DNA from: Bradymonas sediminis
Lineage (GTDB): Bacteria; Myxococcota_A; Bradymonadia; Bradymonadales; Bradymonadaceae
DNA length: 64,000 nucleotides
Reading direction: 5' to 3'
NCBI RefSeq assembly: GCF_003258315.1
Contig: NZ_CP030032.1
Coordinates: 3,722,501-3,786,500, forward strand
Below the pieces are notes generated by a model. That model did no database searches. It worked only from the letters and a program-made list of their open reading frames with translations, and had not been told where the DNA came from. How positions within the stretch are numbered: position 1 is the first letter of the stretch; the number at the start of each line of letters is the position of its first letter. A program made the translations under genes and the position numbers. Positions 46,986-56,025 of this stretch are shown here, one piece after another.

Positions 46986-48239
46986 ATGATTCAGACCCCA
47001 CGACAAATACACGCCATGCGAAACACACGCTCGCTCATCCTCAGCCTCATCACCGGCCTCGTGCTGGCGGTGGGGTTTAGCGCCGCCTGCTCCGACGATA
47101 ATTCAGGCAACGCCGTGACCCAGGAAGACCCCAAGGCCGCCGAGGCGCGCCGCGACGTCCTGGCCAACCTCGGCGAGAACGTCATCTTTGCGACCTATGT
47201 CGAGTTTGAGCAGAAGGTGCAGGTGCTTCAGACCAAGACGGACGCCTACGCCGCCTCGCTGGACAGCGCCGATCATGAGGCCGCCAAAGTCGCCTGGAGC
47301 GACGCGATGCAGGTCTGGCAGCGCGCGGAGATGTTCCAGGTCGGCCCGGCCGGCGCGATGGGCGCGGCCGTCGCCGGCGAAGACCTTCGCGACCAGATCT
47401 ACTCCTGGCCGCTGACCAACGGCTGCCGCGTCGACCAGGAAGTCGTCGAAAAAGACTACGCCGACCCGACCGCCTTCGCCTCCGAGGCGATCAACGTGCG
47501 CGGCCTCGACGCCCTTGAGTATTTGCTCTTCAACGCGGGCACCGAGAACGCCTGCACGCCCCAGAGCACCATCAACACCGACGGAAGTTGGAGCGCGCTC
47601 GATGAGAGCGAGCTGACAAAGCGCCGCGCCGAATACGCCCACACGCTGGCCATCGACCTAAACCGAAGCGCCACCACCCTGCGCGAGATGTGGGACCCGC
47701 AGGAAGGCAATTTCCTGGCCGAATTCAGCACCGCCGGCGCCGGAAGCAAGACCTTCATGACCTCGCAGGAAGCGCTAAACGCCGTGAGCGACGCCATGTT
47801 CTACCTCGACAAAGAGGTCAAGGATATGAAGCTCGCTCGCCCCGCCGGGCTCTCCGAGTGCGTCGACGACGTCTGCCCCGACAAGCGCGAGTCGCCCTGG
47901 GCTGACCAATCACTCGACCACGTGCGCCAGAACCTGGTCGCCTTCCAACTGCTCTTCTCGGGCGGCGACGCCAATGACCCCGACGCCCCCGGCTTCGATG
48001 ACCTGATCCGCGGCATGGGCGTCGAGCAGCTCGCCGACGATATGAACACCCGCATCGCCGCGGCGCTGGCCGCCATCGACGCCGTCGAGGGCACCATGGT
48101 CGAGGCCCTGGCCGATGACCCGCAGAGCGTCGTCGACGTCTTCGACGCAACCAAGGCGATCACCGACCTGTATAAATCGCAATTCTTTGACGTGCTCGAC
48201 CTCGAAGTCCCCAACCGAGGCGAAGGCGACAACGACTGA
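46986..48239 (+). CDS. Imelysin-family lipoprotein
   Basis: A 417-residue imelysin-type protein (peptidase family M75, IrpA/ICMP fold) linked to metal uptake. The signal peptide ends in SAAC. The domain shows the NVIFATYVEFEQKV helix, WSDAMQVWQRAEMFQVGP, and LRDQIYSWPLTNGCRVD. The family motif GxHxxE reads GLDALEYLLF here, so the His is replaced by Asp. ATG 46986 is listed; ATG 47016 would give a cleaner signal peptide. It follows the DUF4856 gene by about 100 bp and precedes the HTTM protein by 31 bp. Confidence 0.85.
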   Translation: MIQTPRQIHAMRNTRSLILSLITGLVLAVGFSAACSDDNSGNAVTQEDPKAAEARRDVLANLGENVIFATYVEFEQKVQVLQTKTDAYAASLDSADHEAAKVAWSDAMQVWQRAEMFQVGPAGAMGAAVAGEDLRDQIYSWPLTNGCRVDQEVVEKDYADPTAFASEAINVRGLDALEYLLFNAGTENACTPQSTINTDGSWSALDESELTKRRAEYAHTLAIDLNRSATTLREMWDPQEGNFLAEFSTAGAGSKTFMTSQEALNAVSDAMFYLDKEVKDMKLARPAGLSECVDDVCPDKRESPWADQSLDHVRQNLVAFQLLFSGGDANDPDAPGFDDLIRGMGVEQLADDMNTRIAAALAAIDAVEGTMVEALADDPQSVVDVFDATKAITDLYKSQFFDVLDLEVPNRGEGDND

Positions 48240-48270
48240 TTTTGGCTGACAAAACGCGAGAGACGACCCC

Positions 48271-49677
48271 GTGATTACGACCACCCCAAAAGCCTGGCTT
48301 GGCCAGATGCGCGAGCGCGCGACCGAATCGGTCGACATCAGCTCGCTCGCGGTCTTCCGCATGCTCTTTGGGGTGATGACGGGCATCGGCGCCGCGCGCT
48401 TTTTGGCCAACGGGTGGGTCGAGCAATTCTTCGTCAAACCCGACTTCTTCTTTACCTATTGGGGCTTTGGCTGGGTCGAACCGCTCTCGCCGGCCGGCAT
48501 GCACGCGGCGTTCGTGGCGCTGGTGGTGCTCTCGCTGATGATCATCATCGGCCTCTTCTACCGCGCCGCGATCATCAGCTTCTTTGTGCTCTTCACCTAC
48601 GTCGAGCTCATCGACGTCTCGAATTACCTCAACCATTATTATCTGGTCAGCCTGCTCGCCCTGCTGCTGAGCTTCTTGCCGGCGAACGCCGCCTGGTCGG
48701 TCGACGCGCTTATCCGCCCGAGCATCCGCCGGGCAAAGACCGCGGCCTATCATATCTGGCTGCTGCGCTTTCAGATCGGCGTTGTCTACTTTTATGCGGG
48801 CATCGCCAAGACCGGCAGCGACTGGCTGGTGCACGGGCAGCCGCTCAATATCTGGCTGTCCTCGCGGGTCGACACCCCGGTGATCGGGCCGTTTCTGGAC
48901 CTGTGGTGGATCGCGTTGGCGATGGGATGGGCGGGGCTCCTAAACGACCTGTTGATGCCGTTTTTGCTCTCCTGGAAAAGAAGCCGCCCCTTCGCCTACG
49001 CGATCATCGTCGTCTTCCACGTGGTGACCGGCTATTTCTTCCGCATCGGCATGTTCCCGCTTATCATGATGGTCAGCGCGACGATCTTCTTCGGGCCCGG
49101 CTGGCCCAAGCGCTTCGTGCCCGAGCGCTTCTGGCCCACCGACGCCGCGTCCTCCCGGCGCGCCCACGCAGGCCTGCGCAAGGTCGCGATGACCCTCGCG
49201 CTCGGCTATTGCCTGCTGCACGTCATGATGCCGCTTCGCGCCTTCGCCTACCCCGGCAATGTCCTATGGAATGAGCAGGGCATGCGTTGGTCCTGGCGCG
49301 TGCTGGTGCGCGAGAAAAACGGCGCCGTGACCTTTCGGGTAAAAGTGGCAAATCGCCAAAAAGAATATTATGTCTCCCCCTCGCGATACCTCACCTCCCA
49401 CCAGGAGCGCGAGATGTCGAGCCAACCGGATCTGATCCTGCAACTGGCGCATCATATCGGCGACGAATACGAGCAGAAGGGCTTTGAGGATGTGCAGGTG
49501 CGCGTGGACGCGCAGGTCTCCCTTAACGGGCGTGCGCCCCGGCCCATGATTAACCCAAATTTCGACTTATTTCAGGTCCGCGACGGCCTCGCGCCCGCCG
49601 CATGGATCCTGCCGGGCCCCGACCAGGCGCCACCACGCCTCGGGTCTCGTTCACGATTTAATACAATTTCTAAGTAA
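48271..49677 (+). CDS. HTTM-domain membrane protein (vitamin K carboxylase-like)
   Basis: A 468-residue multi-pass membrane protein. The first about 300 residues match the HTTM domain shared with vitamin K-dependent gamma-carboxylases: LAVFRMLFGVMTGIGAARF, KPDFFFTYWGFGWVEPLSP, LNHYYLVSLLALLLSFLPAN and FQIGVVYFYAGIAKTGSDWL. A soluble C-terminal part follows. Bacterial members occur beside imelysin and TonB-receptor genes, but their reaction is unknown. The start is GTG at 48271, with GAGAG upstream. The position suggests a part in processing a metal-binding peptide or receptor, which is inference. Confidence 0.85.
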   Translation: MITTTPKAWLGQMRERATESVDISSLAVFRMLFGVMTGIGAARFLANGWVEQFFVKPDFFFTYWGFGWVEPLSPAGMHAAFVALVVLSLMIIIGLFYRAAIISFFVLFTYVELIDVSNYLNHYYLVSLLALLLSFLPANAAWSVDALIRPSIRRAKTAAYHIWLLRFQIGVVYFYAGIAKTGSDWLVHGQPLNIWLSSRVDTPVIGPFLDLWWIALAMGWAGLLNDLLMPFLLSWKRSRPFAYAIIVVFHVVTGYFFRIGMFPLIMMVSATIFFGPGWPKRFVPERFWPTDAASSRRAHAGLRKVAMTLALGYCLLHVMMPLRAFAYPGNVLWNEQGMRWSWRVLVREKNGAVTFRVKVANRQKEYYVSPSRYLTSHQEREMSSQPDLILQLAHHIGDEYEQKGFEDVQVRVDAQVSLNGRAPRPMINPNFDLFQVRDGLAPAAWILPGPDQAPPRLGSRSRFNTISK

Positions 49678-49699
49678 ATAGTTTCACCTAGGAAGTATT

Positions 49700-52030
49700 A
49701 TGTTCACACCAACTTCTCGCCGCATTTCCCTGGCCGTCGCCACGTTGACGGCCTGCGCCCTCTTGCCCGCGGGCGTCTACGCACAGGAAGAAGACGAAGA
49801 CGAGGTCTTCATCGTCGTGCCCGAAGAAATGGCAGAAGACGCGCTCGAGGACGCGGATGCGGACGCGGAAGAAGACGACGAGGTCATCACCATTGACGGC
49901 GAGGAATACAGCCTTGGAGACCTCCAGGGTGAGCTGCTCGACGAAGTCGCCGTCGAAGCCGAGCGCCTGACCACCGTCGGCGGCGCGGCCCAGCGCCTGG
50001 GCGAAGAAGAGCTCGAGCGCCAGGAATACGACGACCCCCACGCGGTTCTATTGCAAGTGCCGGGCGTCTACGTGCGCCCCGAAGAGGGCTTCGGCCTTCG
50101 CCCCAATATCGGCATGCGCGGCGCGAACGCCGAGCGCAGCAAAAAAGTCACCCTCATGGAGGACGGCATCCTCTTCGGCCCGGCGCCCTACGCCGCGCCG
50201 GCGGCTTACTACTTCCCCATCGTCAACCGCATGGTCGGCGTCGAGGTCTTCAAGGGCCCGGCGGCGGTCAAATACGGCCCGAATACGCTGGGCGGCGCGA
50301 TCAATTGGATCACGCGCGACGCGCCCGACGAGGGCATGGAAGGCGGCATCGACGTCAACGCCGGCAGCTACCTGACCGGCAAAGCCCACGCCCACTTCGG
50401 CATGGGCAACGATTGGGGCGGTTTTTTGGTCGAGGGCATCCACTGGCAATCCGACGGCTTTAAAGAGCTCGACGGCGGCGGCGACACCGGCTTTAACCGC
50501 CAGGAATTCATGGCGAAGGGTCGCCTCAACACCGACCGCGACGCCGAGGTCGTACACGAGGTTCAAATGAAGCTCGGCTACTCGCGCGAGCACTCCAACG
50601 AGACCTACCTGGGGCTCACCGACGCGGACTTCGACGCCGCCCCGCTCAGACGCTACGCAGCGAGCCAGCTCGACCAGATGGACTGGGATCGCACCGAGAT
50701 CGAGCTGCGCTATTTGCTCGATATTGGCGAGGACTTCGACCTGAGCGTGACCGGCTATCGCCACGACTTCCAGCGCACCTGGTTGAAGCTCAACGGCTTC
50801 GTCGACCCCACCCCGGTCGAAGAGATCCTCGCATCGCCAAATAGCGGGCGCCGCGCGATCTTCTACGACGTGCTCACCGGCAAGCAGGACTCCTCGGCCC
50901 CCGGCGAGACGTTGGTCCTGGGCGGAAACGCCCGCGAGTTCGTCTCCCAGGGCGTCCAGGCGATCGGCCATCACCGCACCAACGGCGACACCTGGTATAA
51001 CCAGCTCGAGCTCGGCCTTCGCCTGCATAACGACTCGATCGAGCGCAATCACACCCACGAAGAATACCTGATGCGCTCCATGGATATGGTGCGAAACGAG
51101 GTCCCGACCTCGCTGAGCACCGAGAACCGCGGCGAGGCCCTGGCCCTAGCCGCCCACGTCATCGACGAGTTTTTCATCGCCAATTTGACCATCACCCCGG
51201 GACTTCGCGCCGAATTTATCCGCACCGACTTCACCGATTATAAGACCGACGAGACCAGCGATAATTTCATGACCGTGCTCATCCCCGGGCTCGGCGCGCA
51301 CTACGCCATCACCCCCGAATTCGGCGTTCTGGCCGGCGCGCACCGCGGCTTTAGCCCGGTGTCTCCGGGCCAGCCCGAGCAGGTCAAACCCGAGACCAGC
51401 GTCAACTACGAGGCCGGCGTTCGCTACGCCAAAGAGCAGACCGGCACCCTGGTCGAGGCCATCGGATTCTTCAATGATTACGGAAACTTGATCGGGGAGT
51501 GCTCCTTCTCGACGGGCTGCGAAGAAGACCTGGTCGACCGGCAATTCAACGCCGGCGATGTGTGGATCTACGGCGCCGAAGTCGCCGCCGCGCACACCTT
51601 CGCCCTGGGCGGAAAATGGTTTTTGCCCGGACGCGCGGCCTATACCTTTACCCAGACCGAATTCCAGTCGAGCTTTAGCTCCCAGAACCCGCAATTTGGC
51701 GAAGTCGAAGAGGGCGACGCCCTGCCCTACGTCCCGCAGCACCAGGCATCCCTGCAGCTCGGGGTGACCAATCAGACCTTCGCGCTCAACGGACGCTTGA
51801 CCTATGTCGGCCAAATGCGCGAGGAAGCTGGCCAGGGAGACGAGGGTCAAAAGACCAGCGATTACGCCACCATAGACCTGCTGTCGAGCTATGAGTTTTT
51901 GGCCGGATTCTCGGCCTACGCCAAGGTGAGCAACCTCATCGGCACCCAGACGATCGCATCCCGGCGCCCCTATGGCGCGCGACCCATCGCCCCCTTCATG
52001 GCGCGGCTGGGTTTGAAATACGCCTTTTGA
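49700..52030 (+). CDS. TonB-dependent outer-membrane receptor (FecA-like)
   Basis: A 776-residue receptor. Signal peptide residues 1-28 end at VYAQ. An unusually acidic N-terminal stretch (EEDEDEVF...DADADAEEDDEV) comes before the plug domain, which begins near residue 85 (LGEEELERQEYDDPHAVLLQVPGVYVR, and NIGMRGANAERSKKVTLMEDGI). The 22-strand barrel ends in the classic aromatic C-terminal Phe (GLKYAF). Probably imports an iron or other metal complex. AGGAAG sits before the ATG. Fourth gene of the operon; no own promoter is obvious. Confidence 0.92.
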   Translation: MFTPTSRRISLAVATLTACALLPAGVYAQEEDEDEVFIVVPEEMAEDALEDADADAEEDDEVITIDGEEYSLGDLQGELLDEVAVEAERLTTVGGAAQRLGEEELERQEYDDPHAVLLQVPGVYVRPEEGFGLRPNIGMRGANAERSKKVTLMEDGILFGPAPYAAPAAYYFPIVNRMVGVEVFKGPAAVKYGPNTLGGAINWITRDAPDEGMEGGIDVNAGSYLTGKAHAHFGMGNDWGGFLVEGIHWQSDGFKELDGGGDTGFNRQEFMAKGRLNTDRDAEVVHEVQMKLGYSREHSNETYLGLTDADFDAAPLRRYAASQLDQMDWDRTEIELRYLLDIGEDFDLSVTGYRHDFQRTWLKLNGFVDPTPVEEILASPNSGRRAIFYDVLTGKQDSSAPGETLVLGGNAREFVSQGVQAIGHHRTNGDTWYNQLELGLRLHNDSIERNHTHEEYLMRSMDMVRNEVPTSLSTENRGEALALAAHVIDEFFIANLTITPGLRAEFIRTDFTDYKTDETSDNFMTVLIPGLGAHYAITPEFGVLAGAHRGFSPVSPGQPEQVKPETSVNYEAGVRYAKEQTGTLVEAIGFFNDYGNLIGECSFSTGCEEDLVDRQFNAGDVWIYGAEVAAAHTFALGGKWFLPGRAAYTFTQTEFQSSFSSQNPQFGEVEEGDALPYVPQHQASLQLGVTNQTFALNGRLTYVGQMREEAGQGDEGQKTSDYATIDLLSSYEFLAGFSAYAKVSNLIGTQTIASRRPYGARPIAPFMARLGLKYAF

Positions 52031-52120
52031 GGACCATTGAGTTGAAGGCCAACTTGCAATACGAAGAGCCCCGGAGAATCGCTCTCTGAGCCGACCCCCT
52101 TTACGACGACCGCTGACCCA

Positions 52121-52975
52121 ATGAACCTGAAAGCCGCCATCGTCTTATCTGCAGCGCTGCACGTAGCCACATTGGGCTACCTGCACACTGTAGAGGTGCC
52201 GGAGGAGATCCACGCGATGGAGTCTTCCCTGCGGGACTACGCGATCGTGCAGATGCGCACGGTTCAGGCGGACGAGTTGTCGGAAGATGGCGGCGATGAT
52301 CCGGCCCGGGGCGTGCCGAACCCGGTGCCCGAAAAAGAAGCCGATCCGGAACCCGAACCCGAGCAAAAGCCCGCGCCCAAACCGGAACCTAAGCCCGAGC
52401 CTAAACCGGAGCCGGAACCCGAGCCCGAGCCCAAGCTCGAGGCCGAAAACGAGATCAAATCCGTCGTCACCGACAAAACCAAGGACTCAACCAGCCCGGT
52501 AGAGACTCAATCGGAGGCGACTGCGACCGCTGAGGCCAGCGCCTCGACCGCGCCGGTCGACTCCGGCAAGGGCAACGGCCAGGGCAGCGAGCCCCCCAAA
52601 GAGGGCGCAAAATACGGCGTTCAGCACGCCTCCAAAGAGTCCGGCCCGCGCGGCATCCGCAGCGGTACGGGCAAAGAGAATAAAAAGCTCAACCAGAAAT
52701 ACGGCCTCATCCTCTTCAAACATATTGATCGGACGAAGTCCTACCCCCGCTTCGCCCGCAAGGCGAATATCGAGGGGCGCGTCATGGTCTCCATCACCAT
52801 CGACCGCCACGGCAATATCTTAGAAGTGAAGATGCATAAGTCCTCGGGCCACAAAATCCTGGACGAAAATACCATCGAGAATATCCGCAAGCTCAAGCAA
52901 TTCCCCCCGCCGCCCGACGCGCTCACCTGGCAGACCAAGACCTTTGTTTTGCCCGTGAATTATAAGCTGAGCTAA
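52121..52975 (+). CDS. tonB: TonB-family energy transducer
   Basis: A 284-residue protein coupling inner-membrane proton-motive force to the outer-membrane receptor. A single N-terminal helix (IVLSAALHVATLGYLHTV) anchors it, followed by a Pro/Glu/Lys-rich spacer (EPEPEQKPAPKPEPKP and similar) and the C-terminal TonB domain (YPRFARKANIEGRVMVSITI, LKQFPPPPDAL). No exbB or exbD is in the window, so those must be elsewhere. It ends the metal-uptake operon and is followed by a strong terminator. Confidence 0.9.
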   Translation: MNLKAAIVLSAALHVATLGYLHTVEVPEEIHAMESSLRDYAIVQMRTVQADELSEDGGDDPARGVPNPVPEKEADPEPEPEQKPAPKPEPKPEPKPEPEPEPEPKLEAENEIKSVVTDKTKDSTSPVETQSEATATAEASASTAPVDSGKGNGQGSEPPKEGAKYGVQHASKESGPRGIRSGTGKENKKLNQKYGLILFKHIDRTKSYPRFARKANIEGRVMVSITIDRHGNILEVKMHKSSGHKILDENTIENIRKLKQFPPPPDALTWQTKTFVLPVNYKLS

Positions 52976-53002
52976 GGGCCCAAGAACCCGAGGGCCGAGT
53001 CT

Positions 53003-53046
53003 AAAACGGCGAAAGCCCCCGAATATCCGGGGGCTTTCGCCGTTTT
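53003..53046. terminator. Strong bidirectional terminator after tonB
   Basis: AAAACGGCGAAAGCCCCCG pairs with CGGGGGCTTTCGCCGTTTT around a 5-nt loop; A and T runs on the two sides allow termination from both converging genes. Confidence 0.95.
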
Positions 53047-53067
53047 CATAGACCCTATCTTTTGGCC

Positions 53068-53811
53068 TTATTTTGCCGGCTTTCCGAGCAGGCGGTCGAG
53101 CAAGACCGACATATCTCGATAGCGCGCCGAGCAAGGCGCGCCCCGGGCATGCAAAAAGCATCGCCGCTTGCCCAGCCGCAGAATCGTCGAGGAGCGCGTG
53201 CCATAGTTCATCTCCGGCAGGTTCACGCAGGTCGAGTCGATCGAGCCCACCTCGCAACGGCTCAGCACCGTCTTAAGCGATTTTTCATTGAGCTTCCCGT
53301 CGGCTAATAGCTGCTGACATTGCGCAAGAACCCGCTCTTTTCGGGCGTTCTCAGCCGCCCCGAAGCTGCGCTCCGTCAGCACCAGCAAGCCCGGCTCGAG
53401 GGTCTCACGGTGCATCGACTCGCCGTCACTCCAGACAATATACGCCGCGTCGCGGTCGGCGCACAGCAGATGAAACCCGTTATAATCTGAGGCCGAAAGC
53501 GCCGCGATAACCTCCGCCGCCTCAGCCGCCGAAGCCTCCTCAAGCGCCCGGTCCACCAGCTCTCCGCGCGAGCGGCGGCTCTCTTCTGGCGGCTTCCCAA
53601 ACCGATTGGTGATCGCCACCAGCACCTCCGCCTCGTTGAGCCCAAGCCAGGTCCCGCCCGCCTTCAAATCACGCGGGGCGAGCACCCGAAGATCGCCGCT
53701 CTCATGCAGACGCGGCCCCTCCGAGGGCCGGCCAAACCGCTCGTCGCGGTTCGCGCCAAAGAGCAGCGGTGCGTCGTCGATAACCTGGTTTGCCAGAATT
53801 AATGTGCACAT
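53068..53811 (-). CDS. NRDE-family protein (T10/TANGO2-like)
   Basis: A 247-residue protein of the NRDE family, named after the Asn-Arg-Asp-Glu motif, here GANRDERFGRP. Family starts are Met-Cys; I therefore start at ATG 53811 (MCTLILAN), with GGAGAG eight bases upstream, rather than ATG 53826. The exposed Cys2 suggests an N-terminal nucleophile hydrolase fold. TANGO2 relatives have been tied to heme and lipid handling, but bacterial function is not established. The gene converges on tonB with the shared terminator. Confidence 0.85.
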   Translation of the reverse strand: MCTLILANQVIDDAPLLFGANRDERFGRPSEGPRLHESGDLRVLAPRDLKAGGTWLGLNEAEVLVAITNRFGKPPEESRRSRGELVDRALEEASAAEAAEVIAALSASDYNGFHLLCADRDAAYIVWSDGESMHRETLEPGLLVLTERSFGAAENARKERVLAQCQQLLADGKLNEKSLKTVLSRCEVGSIDSTCVNLPEMNYGTRSSTILRLGKRRCFLHARGAPCSARYRDMSVLLDRLLGKPAK

Positions 53812-53858
53812 AAATTCACTCTCCAAAGATGTCGATATTCACAACGAATACCCAGCGC

Positions 53859-54278
53859 CTACTCCCCGCTGCACCACACCAGGCGCGCCGCCTCGCCCAC
53901 TCGCCCGCACACAATCGCCTCCTGCTCAAACCGGCGCCCGAACTCCACCCCGCGCGCCTGCGAAATCCCCAGCACCAGCACGCTCTCCTCGGGCTGCCAA
54001 TTATCCGCATCCGGCACCCCGCTGCCGCGGAAAAACACAAACCCCGCCGCCTGCAGCGCGCGCTCAAGCTCACGCTGGCGCTCGTGATTCTCGTACACGC
54101 TAAAGAGCTGCGAACCCGGGTTCCACGCCGTGATAAACGCCCACTCCTCGGCCTCATATTCCCCCAGGAGCTCGTCCAATAGCGGCTCGGTTTGCTCGGG
54201 CCGAATGAGCACTTCCCCCACCGGCGTGCGGGCCAGGTAGGTGGTGTGTTTGTAGGCGTCGTAGAGTTCTTGGTTCAT
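53859..54278 (-). CDS. DUF3293 family protein
   Basis: A 139-residue cytoplasmic protein. The features TAWNPGSQLFSVYENHERQRELERALQ, an EESVLVLGI stretch and GRRFEQEAIVCG fit the DUF3293 pattern. The function of that family is unknown. The start ATG is at 54278; the ribosome site is modest. It lies 47 bp upstream of the NRDE gene on the same strand, so the pair may be co-transcribed. Confidence 0.75.
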   Translation of the reverse strand: MNQELYDAYKHTTYLARTPVGEVLIRPEQTEPLLDELLGEYEAEEWAFITAWNPGSQLFSVYENHERQRELERALQAAGFVFFRGSGVPDADNWQPEESVLVLGISQARGVEFGRRFEQEAIVCGRVGEAARLVWCSGE

Positions 54279-54668
54279 GGCACTTTATGTGGAAGGGGCC
54301 TGGCGTCTATATCTGGGCCGCGGGGTCGCTGAGGCTGCTTATACCGAATCGACCCGGCGTTCAAAAGCGTCATCAGGCCCGTTTCTGAGGCCCGAGGCCT
54401 CAATTCTGGCACGCCACCTACGTTTTTGACGGCCCGATGCCTCAATTTCCTGATGCAATTCGCTGAGGGGTTTATCGACATGCACCTGGCAGGCGCTCGA
54501 TGTATATTTACCGAGAGACAGCCTTCTATCAAGGGCTGTGGGGGCTAAAGAGACAGCGTAGCGCGCCCGTTTTTTCAACGACCTTGAGGCCTTAAACGTG
54601 CGTCGTACTTTTCACTCTGTTAAGGTGAAGCGTCACTTAAAAATGCCTCCCAAAAAATCGGATATTCA
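54279..54668. other. Divergent intergenic region without a supported gene
   Basis: About 390 bp between the DUF3293 gene and the second pacifastin-like lipoprotein. Two minus-strand frames of about 80 codons exist but lack ribosome sites and coding character. The words CTGAGGCCCGAGGCCTCAAT and GATGCCTCAATTTCCTGATG give a short imperfect repeat. I see no further structure. Confidence 0.5.
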
Positions 54669-55565
54669 ATGAACCCAACACAGGCCCCAAAACTCTTGCT
54701 CGCCGCGCTCGCCGCGCTACTTTTTCTCGTGGGAGGCTGCCTGGATATTAGTGATCCAGCCGCCAAGCAAAAGGGTAACCAGGATATCTGCAATGCTGGC
54801 GAAACCCGGCAAGAGGACTGCAATGCCTGCACCTGCGACGCCCAGGGGATTTGGTCCTGCACCGAGATGGCCTGCCAGGATGCGGTCAGCGCAGATGCGA
54901 CCGGCGAAGATGCGACCGGCGAAGACTCCCCTGACGCAACGAGCGACACGACCGGCGAAGACACCCCTGACGCAACGAGCGACACGACCGGCGAAGACAC
55001 CCCTGACGCAACGAGCGACACGACCGGTGAAGACTCCTGCACCGAAGGCGACACCCGCAAGCTCGATTGCAATGATTGCACCTGCAACGCCGAGGGCGAA
55101 TGGGCGTGCACGAAATTGTCTTGCGGGCTGCTCACCGCCCCGTGTGAGGGCCTGAGCTGCGGCGAGCCCTGCACCATCTGCGCCGACGACGACCCCGACT
55201 GCGTCGAGAGCGACCAAAACAAATTTTGCGACACCAACGGCTATTGCGCCTATCTCGACTCGCCCCCTGAATGCGTGGAATACGTCCCCTGCGCCGGGCT
55301 GACCTGCGGCGAGACCTGCTTTATCTGCGACCCGAGCGACCCCGCCTGCCCGCGCACGGTCGAGCATTATTGCGACGAAGACGGCGCCTGCACGCCCGAT
55401 TTACCCCGCTGCCCCGTCGAACTCTATCAACCCTGCGAGGGGCGCTCTTGCGGCAGCTCATGCTCACCCTGCGACCCCAACGACCTCGAGTGTGTCTATA
55501 GCACCCCGCACTATTGCCGTGAGAACGGCGACTGCGCGCCCGAGACGCCCATATGCCTCGGTTAA
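54669..55565 (+). CDS. Second lipoprotein with pacifastin-like Cys repeats
   Basis: A 298-residue predicted lipoprotein, lipobox VGGC with Cys24. Pacifastin-like modules at residues 41-69 and 124-152 follow the C-x9-C-N-x-C-x-C spacing, and three modules of the second type occur at 159-193, 208-241 and 256-289 (CEGLSCGEPCTIC and similar). Between the two pacifastin-like modules lies a Thr/Ser/Asp-rich linker encoded by a 36-bp minisatellite. The same module set in a different order occurs in the gene at 42102, so the two share origin. No adjacent genes suggest a pathway. Confidence 0.8.
   Translation: MNPTQAPKLLLAALAALLFLVGGCLDISDPAAKQKGNQDICNAGETRQEDCNACTCDAQGIWSCTEMACQDAVSADATGEDATGEDSPDATSDTTGEDTPDATSDTTGEDTPDATSDTTGEDSCTEGDTRKLDCNDCTCNAEGEWACTKLSCGLLTAPCEGLSCGEPCTICADDDPDCVESDQNKFCDTNGYCAYLDSPPECVEYVPCAGLTCGETCFICDPSDPACPRTVEHYCDEDGACTPDLPRCPVELYQPCEGRSCGSSCSPCDPNDLECVYSTPHYCRENGDCAPETPICLG
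54921..55028 (+). repeat. 36-bp in-frame minisatellite in the lipoprotein gene
   Basis: Three units starting at 54921, 54957 and 54993 begin GAAGAC and encode EDxPDATSDTTG. The second and third are near identical to the first, and the unit length keeps the frame, so copy number can vary without disrupting the protein. Two 15-bp GCGACCGGCGAAGAT-type units precede it. Confidence 0.95.
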
Positions 55566-55630
55566 GCGCGTCGAGGAAGCGTAACGCCCAGGATATGGCT
55601 TTGCTGGCCTCTCGACCCGCGCTGCGCGAC

Positions 55631-55906
55631 TCAATGCGCCCCTTCAACCCAATCCAAATCAAAGCTCATCTCCAGGGGAAACTCAGCCGCGCAGGGGTCG
55701 CAATATCCGATGCAGAGCATCGTAAAGCTTGCCTGGCCGGCGATCTTCTTGGCCGCATAGTCATAGCCTGTGATCGTCGCCATCGCGGTTCCGTTAAACT
55801 GACACGTATTGCCGCCGACGTTCTCCAGAAGACCGGCCTCTATCTGGAGCTTGTGTGGCGCAGAGTCGCCGGCCTGGGGCATCCCCATCCCATAGGTAAA
55901 CCCATT
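55631..55906 (-). pseudogene. Truncated duplicate of the 56669 lipoprotein gene (C-terminal part)
   Basis: The DNA at 55629-55906 closely matches 56667-56944, covering the last about 90 residues: GFTYGMGMPQAG, LLENVGGNTCQFNGTAMATIT, YDYAAKKIAGQASFTM, YCDPCAAEFPLEMSFDLDWVEG. Upstream of 55906 the similarity stops, so the signal peptide and Cys-rich N-terminal two-thirds are gone. The remaining frame is intact and the stop codon is kept, so the loss was probably recent. A separate lipoprotein gene (56026-56514) now lies between the two copies. Confidence 0.85.
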
Positions 55907-56025
55907 GCGCGCGGCGGATGAGGATCGGATCATCCACGGCCTTGTTTTTGGCCGGGACGAACACGAGCGTCCGGGGATCACACTTCAATTGGTGTCTGCC
56001 GCGGCAGGACGCCCTAGAAGGGCGT

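Noticed and set aside
54275-54532. 85-codon minus-strand frame upstream of the DUF3293 gene
   Set aside because: No ribosome site, no domain and composition unlike neighbouring genes. Left as intergenic.
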